Origin: Smittium mucronatum
Lineage: Eukaryota; Kickxellomycota; Harpellomycetes; Harpellales; Legeriomycetaceae
Length of the DNA: 29,989 bases
Reading direction: 5' to 3'
Assembly (NCBI GenBank): GCA_001953115.1
Contig: LSSL01001107.1
Coordinates: forward strand, 7,720-37,708
The notes beneath the pieces are model-generated. The model had not been told where the DNA came from. It worked only from the letters and a program-made list of their open reading frames with translations, and ran no database searches. The first letter of the stretch is position 1; every line of letters begins with the position of its first letter. Below, in pieces: positions 1 through 13,094 of the stretch. The position numbers and the translations under genes were made by a program.

Positions 1-2
1 GG

Positions 3-290
3 ACGGTGGACCGAAAAATCGGCGGAAAAGAAAACTGGATGAATCTTCAGCTTCTGTACCCTGACCTGAAACTTGGACTCCAAGACATCGGAAAAATGAG
101 AATATAGACCTTCCAAACCTTCCAGCGACTATCAAATATGAAAATTTTAGATGAAAAATTCAAAAAAAACTGTTCCTTCTGCAAAATCGATGTGCCTGAA
201 ACTGTCTGACACATCTTATTAAATTGCCCTCGATGGTACATACAGCGAAATGAGACGATCTGACGGTTCATACCTGAACCGATCCTCTCA
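3..290 (+). pseudogene. Decayed C-terminal end of a LINE-type retrotransposon ORF
   Basis: Reading frame 3 of the + strand gives a broken stretch with a C-x2-C-x(9)-H-x4-C pattern: Cys at 171 and 180, His at 210, Cys at 225, in the contexts CSFCK, PETV and HILLNCPRW. This is the zinc-knuckle arrangement found after the reverse transcriptase/RNase H part of many non-LTR retrotransposons (the zf-RVT type, typically C..C....ET..H.L..CP). In-frame stops at 105 (TAG), 153, 207 and 258 (TGA) show it is not functional. The element is cut at its 5' side by the window edge. It is followed by a 3' UTR and poly(A), which supports a LINE 3' end. The clade (for example Tad1) cannot be fixed from this fragment. 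Confidence 0.6.
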
Positions 291-299
291 GACATAAAA

Positions 300-653
300 A
301 ACCAAATTTAAAATTTCAATGAATCCCGGTTGTGTATAGTTGGAAAACTCCTTGTTAGGGGATTATAAACATAATTTAAGTCAGCTAAAAGCCGACACCG
401 TCGATAATAGATTTTTTTTTGAAACAGACAAATTTTTGATTGGCGTCCGCGTGCCCAGATCACTTAAGCTCCAGAGTTTAAGTGATTCAAAAGCCCCTTT
501 GAACCAATTGCCTCGAGTTATGGAACTTCTAGAGGGGCAAAGGGGAGTTGGGTAAACTTTTTTTGGAAAAAATTCACTTATTTTAATTTTTTTAAATTGT
601 TTTTTATAACTTTTTATTAAATTTAAAATAAATTTCCCAAAAAAAAAAAAAAA
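300..653 (+). mobile_element. LINE 3' UTR with poly(A) tail
   Basis: This segment links the decayed LINE C-terminus to a run of 15 A at 639-653. Its last 145 bases (about 495-638) align with the tail of the SINE at 13176-13302. Shared blocks include TTGARCCAA, CTCGAG, a GGGTTGG-like block, TCACTT followed by T-rich sequence, and the terminal AAATTTCCC just before the A-run. The region 508-534 can fold into a small hairpin: CCTCGAG pairs with CTAGAGG with one mismatch and an 11-nt loop, the kind of structure some LINE reverse transcriptases recognise. A 71-codon open stretch at 340-555 lies inside it and is not conserved in the SINE tail, so I do not call it a gene. Confidence 0.6.
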
Positions 654-2440
654 GTTATCTTTAAAGTTTATTAGAGATGGAAAAAATTCTGGGATAAACG
701 AAAATAAAATCTTTTAAAGTACCATTCTTTTTTACGGAAAATAGTTTTATAATTAAATAATTGCGTCGATATAATTTGCTAGATCATACCTTTTTTTTTT
801 AGATGTCAATCATCATATGATAGGCAATTTTTTCCAGATTTTTTTTATTAATCATTGTTTATTGATAATAAATTGAAACCCCCATAAATTTTGAAAGAAA
901 CTTATTTTTTATTGATATTTTAAATTGGGATATAAGTTTTATATGAGCAAAAATAACTCGAATAGAAACATAAGGGTTAAAAATGGAAAAAAACTTGACA
1001 AATAATGTAATAATATGTCTCTAAAAATGAAATATTTTTTCATTAAAAATTAATATCACTGTAATATAATCATATTAAGGTAGGATTTGCTCTTTATAAA
1101 CATTAAAAAGTCAAAATTAATTCTTTATGAAATAATATTAACTCATGGTTTTTTTAAAAAAAAATTTCAATTTATAATTAATTTATTTGGATTTATTAGT
1201 GGAAATTTTAATATAACTTTAAAAACTGCCTCTAAAAAGTAAATATTTAGAATTTTTAAATATTTTTATATTTCACTGCTACATTAAAATTATTCAAAAT
1301 CAATCTAGGGTCTCAAATATAACTTATTTTTAAATATATATTAGAGTTAAATTTTCATATAATTTTAAAATATTTAAAATTATTTTCAGAGGTTCTTATA
1401 TCCATGGATTGTCTTTCAATGAAAATTCCAATTTCGAAAAAACAAAAATGCAATTAAAAAATCTTAAATTAAACCTTACCTGAAATTAATTTTGGATAAA
1501 TTTGCAATTCTGCCAATAGAAAAACATTAAAAGGGATTTTTTTATTAAAAATAAACCATTTTAAACATTAAGCTGTCAAATAAACCACTTAAGATTCTCA
1601 AGAAGGCCAATACTTTCATATTATTAAAAAAAATTACTATGATTTGAATATACAACGGCTGATAAGATCTAGAATAATTTTTCTAATTTATTTTTTGGGC
1701 CAGTCCAAAAATAATTTTAGGATATTTTATCTTAAGTGCTCTAATTTCTTTAATATAAATCCAAAAAAAAGGCTATATTATGTCTACTGTCTCAAGTAGA
1801 TTTTTTTTTGAAAATTTAGGATTAGATCTAGTTTAAATTCTTTTTGTACTGGATTAAAAATAAAGCAATATATTTTCCAATAAATGGACTATTTCAGTAC
1901 TTGGATCGAGCTTTTCCTCTAGAAAAATCTGTAATTAAGATCTATCTAAAAATTAAAAAATTATATATGCGTTTTCTTTTATTTAAAACTTGATTTTTTT
2001 AATTGCGTAAAGAAATCTTATCGAAAAAAATAACCGTTTTTGTAAAAGATTCGGCTGGGAATGCTTCTATATTTTTTCCCCCAGAAACCTTGGGTAAAAG
2101 TGATGTTAAAAATTTTAATTAAATATTATATAGAAGAATCAGCAGAGTTTTGAAAGAGATGGGTGATATATATAATTTTTTATGTTTTTTGTATCGTTTA
2201 ATATCTGTAAAAAATTATTAGATTATTCCTAAAATTTTTATAAATTCAGTTTGTAATATAGCGAATGAATAAGAATGCAACAATCTGACACCAATTCTTA
2301 TTCAAATCGTTCATGGTAATAAGGGTTTTATCATATTCATTCTGGATATATCAAATTAAAATATTTTGTCCAATAGACCAAAACTTATAATTTTTTTAGA
2401 AAGAGGAGTTTCTGAATTCGACATTAAATTACCAAAATAA
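654..2440. other. AT-rich gene desert, no feature seen
   Basis: Strongly AT-rich sequence with many A and T homopolymers. No open frame looks protein-like on either strand, and no tRNA-like A/B boxes are visible. The only ordered feature is the TA repeat at its right edge. Confidence 0.7.
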
Positions 2441-2458
2441 TATATATATATATATATA
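2441..2458. repeat. (TA)9 dinucleotide microsatellite
   Basis: Nine uninterrupted TA units in AT-rich DNA. No function is indicated. Confidence 0.9.
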
Positions 2459-2459
2459 A

Positions 2460-4508
2460 TTCAAGTTATAATCTGGTTAAAACATTAATAAAGAGCAGTT
2501 GAATTATTAATAGCAGGAAATAGTCTAGTGGAATTTGATAGATTATTGTGAAAATAAAATGAAATATCGAATTATCCTTAATTTAGTCATAAATTGATTC
2601 AATAGATAATAAAAAGGAAGCTATTAAATCAAATTATTTTTGAGTAGAATGATGAAAGGATAACTAACAATACAGATAGGATAAATTAAAAAAAAATTCT
2701 AAAAGATGAATTAAAAAATAAGGAGCAGATATTTCATTTGGTGAAGTCCTTGAAGTTCCAGATTATAAATATGAAATCGGAACATAAACCGATACTTTGG
2801 AAAGAAAAATTCACAAAATTTGCTCACTAATAATGAAAAGTGTTAAATTATAATGATCAATATGGGAAATAAAATCAATTATTGGATATTTAAAAATTAA
2901 CTCTGGATTTATTTCACTCAAAGAAGTTGTGTAAACATGTAAAGGGGAGGAGAATGCGCCATTCAAAAGATGTACATTCATAAAGAGTTATAAAAATCCA
3001 GTACATTTTTTCATCCTGAAAATAATCTATTCAACAGAATTAAAGAAATTAATATACAGTTGACATTGTTGGTTCAATCCTGAGTGATCAAAAGCATATT
3101 ATTTGAGTTAGTATTATTCTATTTTTTTAATGAGAAAAAAAAATTCATAATTAATTTATGAACTTTGGAACTCTTTTTTTTATTTACCGGGTTAAAATTT
3201 GACAGAAAAAAGAAAAATTTGTCCGAAATTTAAACTCATTAGTGCTTTTAAGGGTAAAATAAATTTAAAGAAATGTTAATTTTATTCTTTTTTGAACTTT
3301 ATAAATGAATAGTTAAAAAAGGAATTCCAATAGATTTAATATATATCCAAAAATATTAGATTCATTCCGAGCTTGGATCGATTTCCTGTAAAAAATATGT
3401 TTTTCTCTCTTAACCGCTTCTGTATAAATTCATGTGGTTTTATTAATTTAAACAAATATCGGGATATTTAATCTTTATGGACCGCCCAAGATCATAATAG
3501 TGTTTCAAAAAAATAAATAAGTTGACATAGACTAATAAATTTATATTTTCAAATAGATTATCTGAATTCGGTCAGTCTGGAAATTTTTTTTTACATAATA
3601 TCCAAATTTTCTTAAAAAAATACAAAATATAATTTCTTAAATATAAATATTATGCATTTTTATTTAAATCCAATAAAGTCGGGTCCAAAAATAAAGTTCC
3701 TAATGGTTAGATTCTCCAGCAGATCATAGCGTCTTATGTTAATTAACTTCCCGTTAAAATGACGACTCTTATAGTAATTCTACAGTGTTAGCTTAATTTT
3801 AAATTAAAGTTAAATCCCAAATTAAGTTGGTTTTGTCTTTATTATATCCAAAAGCGTGATGGTTCCTATTTGGGATTCCATCACCCATATATATGCTAAT
3901 AAATATATAGTATTCACTGGATATAAAATAAAATCAATTCATATCTTGTTTGTGGATCTCCGAAAAGCACATAAACAGACCAGAATCACTCCTAGGTGTT
4001 CTTAAATTCATTCTTGTCATTTATTTATTTAAGCCTGATTATTCACCAGGACTCCTTATCTATACGACAATAGATTATGAATCCAAAAAAACTAATAAAG
4101 TCTCTGTGCTAGCTTTCAAAGAATTCTCAATGGTTCATGGTTCTTATCATTTGTAGTTTTTTATTATTATTTCAAGTAAAAAAGGTATTTTTTTAATAAA
4201 ATACTCATTTATTAAAACCTAGATTGAGAGTTTTCCACAAATACATCTGAAAAAATATATATATGACACTTTATTCAGTTTGGTTTGTAAATATTATCTG
4301 TTGAAAATATAATAAACCAATAACATTAAAAACTATATCTAAATAATGGTGAATTCCATTTAAAAAGGGAAAAGTCCACAAGGGGGTCATTTTTATCTGA
4401 AAGATCTAATTCAACTAAAAATGATATAGCGTAAATAAGAATTAAACCCAAAGAAATATATGTGAAAGAATTAATAAAAAGTACATTCTTAAGTTTGAGT
4501 GAATCTTG
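2460..4508. other. Intergenic DNA with a purine-rich patch
   Basis: No intact gene seen. From about 2520 to 3110 the + strand is less homopolymeric and richer in G than its surroundings (for example AAAGGGGAGGAGAATGCGCC at 2940-2959). Two different + frames stay open for about 40 codons there, but neither shows a recognisable motif and stops recur. It could be an older decayed element. The short open frame at 3950-4156 has no coding signature. Confidence 0.5.

Positions 4509-4542
<34 letters not shown>
4509..4542. repeat. (AAT)11 trinucleotide microsatellite
   Basis: About eleven uninterrupted ATA/AAT units. On the minus strand it yields a poly-Tyr run inside a spurious open frame (4326-4559). 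Confidence 0.95.
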
Positions 4543-6602
4543 GATTTAAGAGGACACACTCCTTCCAGGTGACCAAATTACTATATAATTATTTGAATTA
4601 AAAATTATGCTTATTTTTTATAGATAGCACAAAAATATAAAGGATTTTTTTGTAAAAAGACACAGAATTAAAGTACTTTTGAATCTTATTCTCATTTTCG
4701 GATTTTTTATTTAATAGTTTTAATCTTATGAGAAAGAGATAATTTAAAAAATATATGAACTTAAATATCATAAAAGGAATAATTTTATTATTTTTTATAC
4801 CTGAAAATAATAAATAAGAATTAATATAGTGATTTTTTTTATAAATATATATGTGTGGGAATGCTTTTTTCATAAAGTGCCCTTTCTTCCTTAGAACTAT
4901 CTGCACAAAAAATTTAATTTTTTCCTAATTATAGTCTTTCCTTTAGGGCGAGCTATTTTTTTTGGCAGTCACTTCTAAAAAATATCCGCCTTTATGAGTA
5001 ATTTGAGGTATCAAGTTGAAATAATAATAAAAAAGTTTTGGTTTTTTTTATTTTTATTTTTTGGTTTGGTTTGGTTTGTTTTTTTTTCCTTTTTTTTTGT
5101 GGGTTTAAGGTAAAGATAAAAATAAGAATAAACTGTAATAAAACGATGATATATAGGAAAAAAATCCAAATTTTGAGTTGTTAAAGATCAAAATAAAAAA
5201 AATGTATACTACGCGTATATTAGATGGTGTTTTTGGGTCCTTAAACTTTAATAATGCAAAGATCAAAAAAAGATTCAAATTGAATGTTTTTTCTTAGTAC
5301 CTATTATTTCCTTTCACCACAGGCTAGTGTCTTTTATAACTTTTTTTCCTCTTTCACAATTTTTTTTTGTTTTAACTGTATCATTAAATTTTTGTAATTG
5401 GAGAAATAGTTATTAGTAAACTTTAGAAATCAGTAAAATTCCCTGATTTATCAAATAATAATAACTTTTTTTTGTGATTACCTCTTTTTAATTTCTTTTT
5501 GTGATTTCTAATTGCAAATTTTCATTATAAGTCCTCTTTGTAATCATCTCTTTTAATTCCTCATTATAAATATTGAATAGTTTCTACCCAATAAAATAAT
5601 AAATAAGATGTAATGGAATTTCTTTTTAAAATCGATAAAATTAGAACCAGTAATCATATTTAATTCCGCATATATATCTCTAAAAAAAATTAAAACTAAA
5701 GTACCTAAATATTAATATTAATACTTTATAATTAAATTAAATTTTAGGAATCAATCATAGTTTTGAAAAAAATGAATGTATATTATTATTTTTCCAACTC
5801 TTAACTAATCGAGGCCATATTTTTTTCCATAATTTTCTGCTAATCATTTAGGCATTTTTTATATAAATAAATAAGTGCCCGTTCCGACTCAAATCTTTTT
5901 TTTGGGGATTTATTTATAAAAAAATGTATATCTAGTAAAATTAATTTATGCATTTATGGAAATTTTGTTAGAGAGCTTAAAATTACTAAAAAAAATTTAC
6001 CGCTTTACTAATTTAGAAAATTATAATTTTTCACTTATAAAACTATTGGGTAATTCAAATTTAACACTAAAAAAAGAAAATTTCTATTGGAAAAATTCCG
6101 ATTTTTTATTAAAGCTAGAATTTATCCCACTTTTATTGGGATGGCAATGATTAAATATTATTTTGGTCAATTGATTTTATAGTAAAAAAAGGTCTTTTAT
6201 TCAAAAAAATATCTCATATATATATACGTAAATTTTATAAAAATACCTAAACAAAATTTTCTTGAAGGGAATTTTATATGAAAAAAATAACATTCTAAAT
6301 TTTAATTACATTATGGCTATTTTTTATACACCACACATCAAAAAATATTTAATCTCATTTAATTAAAATTCAAAATAATTATGAATATTGAAATTATATG
6401 GATTTTAAACTAGATTTTATTTTGAGAATATTAAGTTTAAATTTTAAAAAAAAAAATCGAAAAATAAATGCATTTTTTACTTAAAATTAGATAAAATCCA
6501 TTAAACTTCGTAGATTTGTGAAAGTATCATGTTTGCTAAAAAGTAAAAAAATCATAAATTAATTCGTGTTAAGAAAAATTATAGAATATTTTATAAAAAT
6601 CG
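4543..6602. other. AT-rich gene desert with a T-rich tract
   Basis: No gene seen. A long T-rich block at 5036-5099 contains three tandem TTGG-TTT units (GGTTT repeat, 5061-5078) and T/C runs. Short open frames at 4598-4906 (minus) and 5956-6150 (plus) consist almost only of residues expected from AT-rich DNA (I, K, N, L, F, Y), with no motif. Confidence 0.65.
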
Positions 6603-6654
6603 ATTCCAATATTTTTTTGTATTTTTTATAAAAAATACAAAAAAATATTGGAAT
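6603..6654. repeat. Perfect 52-bp palindrome
   Basis: The 26 bases at 6603-6628 are the exact reverse complement of 6629-6654, with no spacer. The outermost bases are ATTCC/GGAAT, then an A/T-rich stem with one internal GTA/TAC step. Pairing ends at 6602/6655. It can extrude as a cruciform or form a long hairpin when single stranded. There is no coding context, and flanking target duplications are not evident. Confidence 0.95.
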
Positions 6655-9600
6655 AAAAGTAGAAATTCATCATATTCTCAAGATTTTTATTTATAAAAAA
6701 TAAATGATTTTGATATATCTTTATTTATAAATAAAAAAATATATTCTTAGCCATTTTATAACTTATTTAGTTAAAATTATGAGTTTATAGCAAGAAAAAA
6801 GATTGATTTATTTGAAATTTTAAGAATTAAAAATTAAAAAATTTATTCCTAGTTGATTAGAATCAAAAATAAATCATTATCTATTTAAAAAAGTTTAGCG
6901 GCAGAATTAATGATGTTAAGACTATATTACTATCTGTACTGAAAATAGTTCAATAGAAAAATTTACACTGAATTTATCGAAGCTTTATTACATAATTTTA
7001 TAAAATTCAAAAGAAAAAAGTACTGCTTGGTTTTACTGAAAATTAAAGCTTGGAATAATGGTGAGATTTGAAATTGTAAAATTTTAGAAATGAATGACAA
7101 TTAAAATCATCTTTAGACATTTTTTACACAATAAAATTTATTTTTTTTAATAAAATTCTATCTTTACACCTTTTTTTAATTTTTTTTTGAAAATGGACAG
7201 TTTTTAATTTTATTTTCAGTTTCACTGGTATATTAATTAATTAAATTTATCGCTTATTTATGAATAATGTCAAAAAATTATTAATTCAATTTTTTCTGTA
7301 TTTATTTAAATAGCTATTAATATTTAATTAGAAGAACTTCGAATGAACCAGTTTTGATTAAAATTTAGCTACATTTATTCATATTTTTAATTACTGTATA
7401 AAAGTCGAGTTTAAGATGGTAATTCTAAATTTTATTTCTTTTAAAAAAATTGAACAAATTGAGCCAAAAAATTTTAAATTTGAAAATAAATTCAAAAATA
7501 TTTAGAGATACATCAATATCTCAGGGAAATATTTGATTTATTGAAGATTAGAAATTTTAAAAAATATGTAATATAAAGATTGCATATATTAAAAAATATC
7601 AGAATCCAGACAGAATTTAAGAATTATTACATTGATAACTCGAAATTATTTTTATTGGGAATTAGGTACCAAAATAGCTCTAATTTACCAAAAAAATTAA
7701 ACAGTTTAATTATATTTAAATTTTTTATTATAATTCCACGCATTCTTTTTTTCATATGAATTTAATTAGCACATAGTAAAATTTTATTTATTGGTACATG
7801 TATTGATATTTTCAGAAAAAAACATTGATATATGATCAGAAATGACTTCATTTAATATAAGAGGGCTTTTTTAGAAATTTTATACTATATTTCGTTGTTT
7901 TAATGTTCCAAAAAATATATCTCATAATGAAAAATACGTATTTAATGTCAAAACTTTTAATAAAGCTAAAATTTTAGAATAATTTAATACCATTGCACAT
8001 CTTTTTTAGATTTGGGTTTATAGAGATATATTTTTTAAAAATTCTGCTCTTCATTTGATGTAATTGCTCAGAAAAACCTTCAAAAACTTGATACTTATTT
8101 TTTTTTAAAAAAAATATTATCTTTGCAAAAGTTATTTTTAAAAAATACAATAAATTTCGAATATTTTCCGCAAATAAAATTATTAATAATTTCATATTCA
8201 AATCCAAGCTATGTTAATTTTCATTATAATAATGAAGGCAAAATACAACTATAATTCTATACATTGGTGGTAGAATTTCATATTTTAAATTTATAAAGCT
8301 GAATAATATTTACATGTACGATGGTTTTGTTTTAATAAATAAAGAGATGGTTAACATATGAAGAAGGATATTGATCCTCTATATTGGTATTTTGAAACCC
8401 TAAAGCGTACTATTTTTAACAAATAAATCGATTGATAACGAAGTAATTGGGAAAATTATAAAATTTATCCTAGTTTATAAAAATATTTTTATATTTTCTA
8501 GTTTGTTACTTAGTATTGATCATCGAGATAAACATCTAATCTTATTTAAAAGATTTTTCTAATTGATTTATTGATAAATTTGTTACAAAAGCCAAAATTT
8601 CAAAAATAAACCTCAAAATACTGAAAAAGAATACTCTGATTGTATTCGTTGTATCCAAAGTGTTAATGGCAGCAAAAAGAAATAAGCGACACTGATAAAA
8701 GTTTATGGTGGAATAAAAATATTATTATTATTTTGCTGTTTTAGAAAAAAAATTAATTCAAAGCTAGTTATTATTTTTTTTCTTTTATAATATCAAGATT
8801 AAAATTGTGTACTTGCAAAAAAAATGATCTGAATTCAGAAATTATTTCAATTATTTGATGGTTTATGTAGCCTAAGCTGAAATTATTTTATATTTTCATC
8901 ATGTTTAGCTCAATATAATTGGGATTTTTTTTCGACAAATTTATTTTAAAGTCAATAAAAACTTCTAAAAACTAAATTAAAAAAGCTAAAAAGGTGAAAA
9001 AATTTCAGGAATTTTTCAAATGATTCCCCTCTGTAGCTGTAGAAACTCCATATCTCGGGGGAATTTTTTTCAATTTTTAAGTTCTTTAAAAAGAAAAAAT
9101 CTCATAAATAACTATTTTTTATCTTATTTTCATAAATTAACTATCAATTTTGATAAACTGAGAAAATTTTGACCAAAACTGGGATTGTTATGAAATCCTC
9201 TAATTCTGACACCAATATCATGTTAAATGAGTATAGAGCTGATTTAATCCATCTATTTTTCTATATATTTCATAAATCTGTGCTAGATTTAATAAGCGAA
9301 TTTATTCGCTAAAAATAAACTTAAATTAAAACCTCATCTATTTTTGAGATTATTTTAAAACATGTCTATTTTTTCTATTAAACTGTTGAAAAGTTAAAAT
9401 GATTTTTCTAGAAAATGGGAAAATAAACAAATATAAAATAATTTTGCCAAAGTCAATTCAGATAAAATTATTATCGATAATATGTGAGATTTTAGAGAAA
9501 ATATCTAATTTGTATGAAATATACCTTGGGATAATACAATTTACTTTATGGTTGATAGATTAACAATAACAGTTTATTTTTTTCTTGAATTTTTTATCTT

Positions 9601-12026
9601 TAGAGTGTGTGATATCTAAAACGATAAATAGCTTTACTTAATAAATATTAAATATCACTTTGTTAGATTATTATGTTAGAAAAATAAAAAGAAATGAATT
9701 TAATTTTATTTTATTATAAATGAAAAAATTTAATACAGACTCGTATTATTTTGAATTTAAAATTTTAATCTTATATTTTCTTATTATAAAAACACATTTT
9801 TATTATTAAATTTACAGAAATATCTAAAACAGGAGTGTTTTTTTTTGGGCATTTTGGATCAAAATAAGGGTTTAAAGTTTCGGTAAAGGTGTGATTTTTA
9901 ACCGAAATGGAGAATAATTTGCGTTTTAAATAAACTATTTCTTGGATAGATACTTTGTAATAGATTTTTTATAAAATAAGGTAATTAGATAATACAAGAA
10001 TAATTAAAGTCGGTGTAATAGAAATTTAACTTTGAAAAATTATATTGATTAGAAATATTTCATTTATGATTTTACTAATTCAAAATTGTATAATTTGGAA
10101 AATATAGTGCACATAACTATTAGAAATATATAAAAATAAAAAAGGGATGTATTTAAACGATTTTAAAATTTCAGATTCTATCAGAAAAAAGTGTAAAAAA
10201 ACAAGATAATATGACCTTAAAACCCCCTAAAATTTAGATTAAAAACATAAAAACTAATTTACTAAAGAAATATTTTTCAATTTATTATATTTAAACTAAA
10301 TCTGTTTTTATTAACTATAAAAAAAAATTATAATAATCAAAAAAAAATCGATAAAGACACAAAAAATAAATGAAAAGCTAAAAAAAAGTGTTAAATTCAA
10401 GCTTTTAGTGAATAAAATCCAAAATTATTTAAACAATTTATAAAAAAAGGATAAGAAAAAACATATATAGAGGAGAAAACACTTTCAGATTTTTTATAAA
10501 TATTTAATGGAGTTGAAAAGCAAAAGAAGTTATCTGCTAATTTAGCAGACTGGGATTAAATTTTTATTTAATTCAAAGATATCTCATTCTTAACTTAGCA
10601 AAAAGAGTCAGTAAAAAAAAAAACTTATATTATATAAAAGATTTTTATGATTAATTTAATTTTAAGATAAATTGATTAGTTTCTTTTTGTAGAAGCTTAT
10701 AATATATAAAAAAAAATGAAAAAGATATCAATTTTATCTTAAAAATAAAAAAAGTCTGTAAGTGGAAATTGGCAATAGCCCATAAGTGCGAGTGATATGA
10801 AAGTCAATCAGATATTTCATAAGGTAATATTTATCCAAATTAATTTCCATCAATATTTTTACTAGATTAAAAAAATTAATGTAAATTTTTTTTTAAACAA
10901 CAGATATTTTTTATTTCTTGATAATCTAAGAAAAAAATCTTTTTTTTTCCAAATTTAGAATTTATCATAATAAAATTTCAATATCTGATAGATTAAATAC
11001 CTAAATATTTGGAAAAAATAACATAAAAAATAAATGCAGATAAATTTACATAATTTTTTATAACAATTAATAACTGAAGCAGGAAGTTATAACGAATTTA
11101 ATTGGGGATATTAGGAATTAAATAGAATTTAAATATGAAGTTAACTTATGATAACCCTATATAAATAAGAGCTCACATTACCTTCAAATAAATAAATTAA
11201 TTATAAAAAAAACAATTTATTGTTGGTAAATATAAATTTTATTTTAAATCGAGCTCAAATATTAAACAAATAAGATACAATAATTATCTAATTTTATTTA
11301 AAAATTATAATTAATACACAATGATTAAAATATTAATAAGATAACCTGATTTATAGTATTTAAATTATTCCTTGAATATTATCTATCTATATTTAATAAT
11401 AATGGTCTCAAAATAATTGATTTCAGATCGAGTAAAATTTAAAAATACGGATTAAAAAGCATTAAGTAGGAGTAATAAATTTTTTACTTTTACACGAGCT
11501 TTATTTTATTTGTATTTAATGGGATAAATGAAACAAGAAAAATGTAAAGATTTACATATGATCTTTACCTAGGATCTTTTTAGAAGAAGCTTTATTTTTT
11601 TATAAACAAAGTAATTTCATAATAATAATACATTATGATCTTATTTAGAAATTATATACGATTCTTAAGTTTGATTTGTATCAATATTCTAACTGCTTAT
11701 AATTTAAATTTTATTTTATCTTGCCTCTTTGAAAAAGGTAAACCCATGTTTAATGGGAAATCTAGAAAAAATCAAGCTCTATTTTTTAATGTTTATAGGG
11801 GGAGAAGACTGTTAATTCACTTTTCTTTTACAAAAATCATGATCACTTTCAATATAAACATAAATAAATAAAACTACATATTTAGAAATAAAATCAAATA
11901 AAAATATATTTATATAATATCCCAAAATGATAAGATATTAAAATTTATGTTTAGAATGTAAAAAAAATATTCACAGCCAACAATCATAGTTATAAAAACA
12001 AAGAACGGAAATTTTATCACAAAATA

Positions 12027-12048
12027 ATATATATATATATATATATAT
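12027..12048. repeat. (AT)11 dinucleotide microsatellite
   Basis: Eleven uninterrupted AT units followed by GTGCATAT. Confidence 0.9.
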
Positions 12049-12763
12049 GTGCATATAAGAGTCCCAATTCTATAAAATTTATTTTTAAATCTTCAAAATT
12101 TATGATATTTTATTTTAAAAAAAATAAAAATCCACCAAGAAATTGATTAAATTATTGATATAGAGTTTAAAAAATGCAGAAAATGAATTTATAGATAGAA
12201 AAAATTCCCTTAGTTACTTATCTTTAGCATAAAATACTCAAAATTGGAATAGAAAATTGAATAGAATCATTAATAGGGATATGAATATGAAAAATTTATA
12301 AATTTTATAATATTAATAAGTCTTGTCTAAAACAGTTATTTGATCATAAATCAACGTTTAATTTTTATATAAAAATATTTTTATGATATTTAACATTCAT
12401 TTAAAATTAAAATCTGCATCTAGGAATAATCAATTTTTTCAGATCGAAAACAAATAAATATATATGATAGATTTAAAATCTCCTCAAAAATATCATAATT
12501 AAAAAAGACATTTTTGTACTATTTTTTACAATCTAAATGATAATTATTAAATATCAAATATAATATATATCTAACTTTAAAAAAAATCAATACATATATT
12601 TTAAAATTGTTTTTTTAATTGAAAAGAATCTTTTGGTTATTAATGAAATGTGAATTAATGTATTGATGAAAGAAATCTTAGATAAAAGATAATGGCAAGA
12701 TAAAAATACGGATTCCAGTATATTTTTTTTAAATTTTAATACATCGATACATTTATCATATTT

Positions 12764-12796
12764 TAAGATATAAGATATAAGATATATATATATATA
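12764..12796. repeat. TAAGATA heptamer x3 running into (TA)n
   Basis: Three exact tandem copies of TAAGATA at 12764-12770, 12771-12777 and 12778-12784, continuing into about six TA units. Simple-sequence DNA of no visible function. Confidence 0.85.
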
Positions 12797-13080
12797 CTGT
12801 AATGGTAAAAATTTATTATAATTATAGAAAAAAATAATATTCAAGTGAAAAAAAAGGTATTTAAAAGCTGAATAATGGTCTAATAAGCTGATTATTTTTT
12901 GCAATTAATGTTAAAAATTCAAAAAAAAACCCCTATATAGCAAATAGGATTTTTCAGAAAAAAACATATCGTAAAGATATTTAATAACGTAAAAAAACCA
13001 AGATAAATAAGATATTTTAGAGGAGATATTTTGTATTTTTCATAAAGCAGTACCATTATAAAGAGAAAATTTTTAACAAA

Positions 13081-13094
13081 GAAAATTAAGAAAA
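13081..13094 (+). repeat. Left target-site duplication of the SINE (candidate)
   Basis: GAAAATTAAGAAAA immediately precedes the tRNA-like head. The same 14-mer with one mismatch (GAAAATGAAGAAAA) follows the A-rich tail at 13320-13333. The A-richness lowers its weight, but both copies lie exactly at the independently inferred element ends. Confidence 0.5.

Larger units (their letters stand above)
6655..13080. other. Long AT-rich gene desert
   Basis: About 6.4 kb without a supportable gene. Listed open frames such as 7974-8207, 11635-11871 and 12587-12904 have only the residue mix of random AT-rich DNA. Small ordered features are a 6-bp-arm hairpin at 9295-9310 (AGCGAA, loop TTTA, TTCGCT), the TA repeat at 12027-12048 and the heptamer repeat at 12764-12796. 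Confidence 0.7.

Noticed and set aside
47..295. 82-codon open frame on the minus strand
   Set aside because: It is antisense to the LINE C-terminal relic, whose zinc-knuckle pattern is on the + strand.
340..555. 71-codon open frame on the plus strand
   Set aside because: It lies in the LINE 3' UTR; the aligned SINE tail does not keep the frame, and the start used is TTG.
4326..4559. 77-codon minus-strand frame with a poly-Tyr run
   Set aside because: The Tyr run is only the AAT microsatellite read as codons, and the rest has no motif.
12587..12904. 105-codon minus-strand frame
   Set aside because: Residues are almost only I, L, K, N, F, Y and S as expected from AT-rich DNA; it crosses a heptamer repeat and a TA microsatellite.
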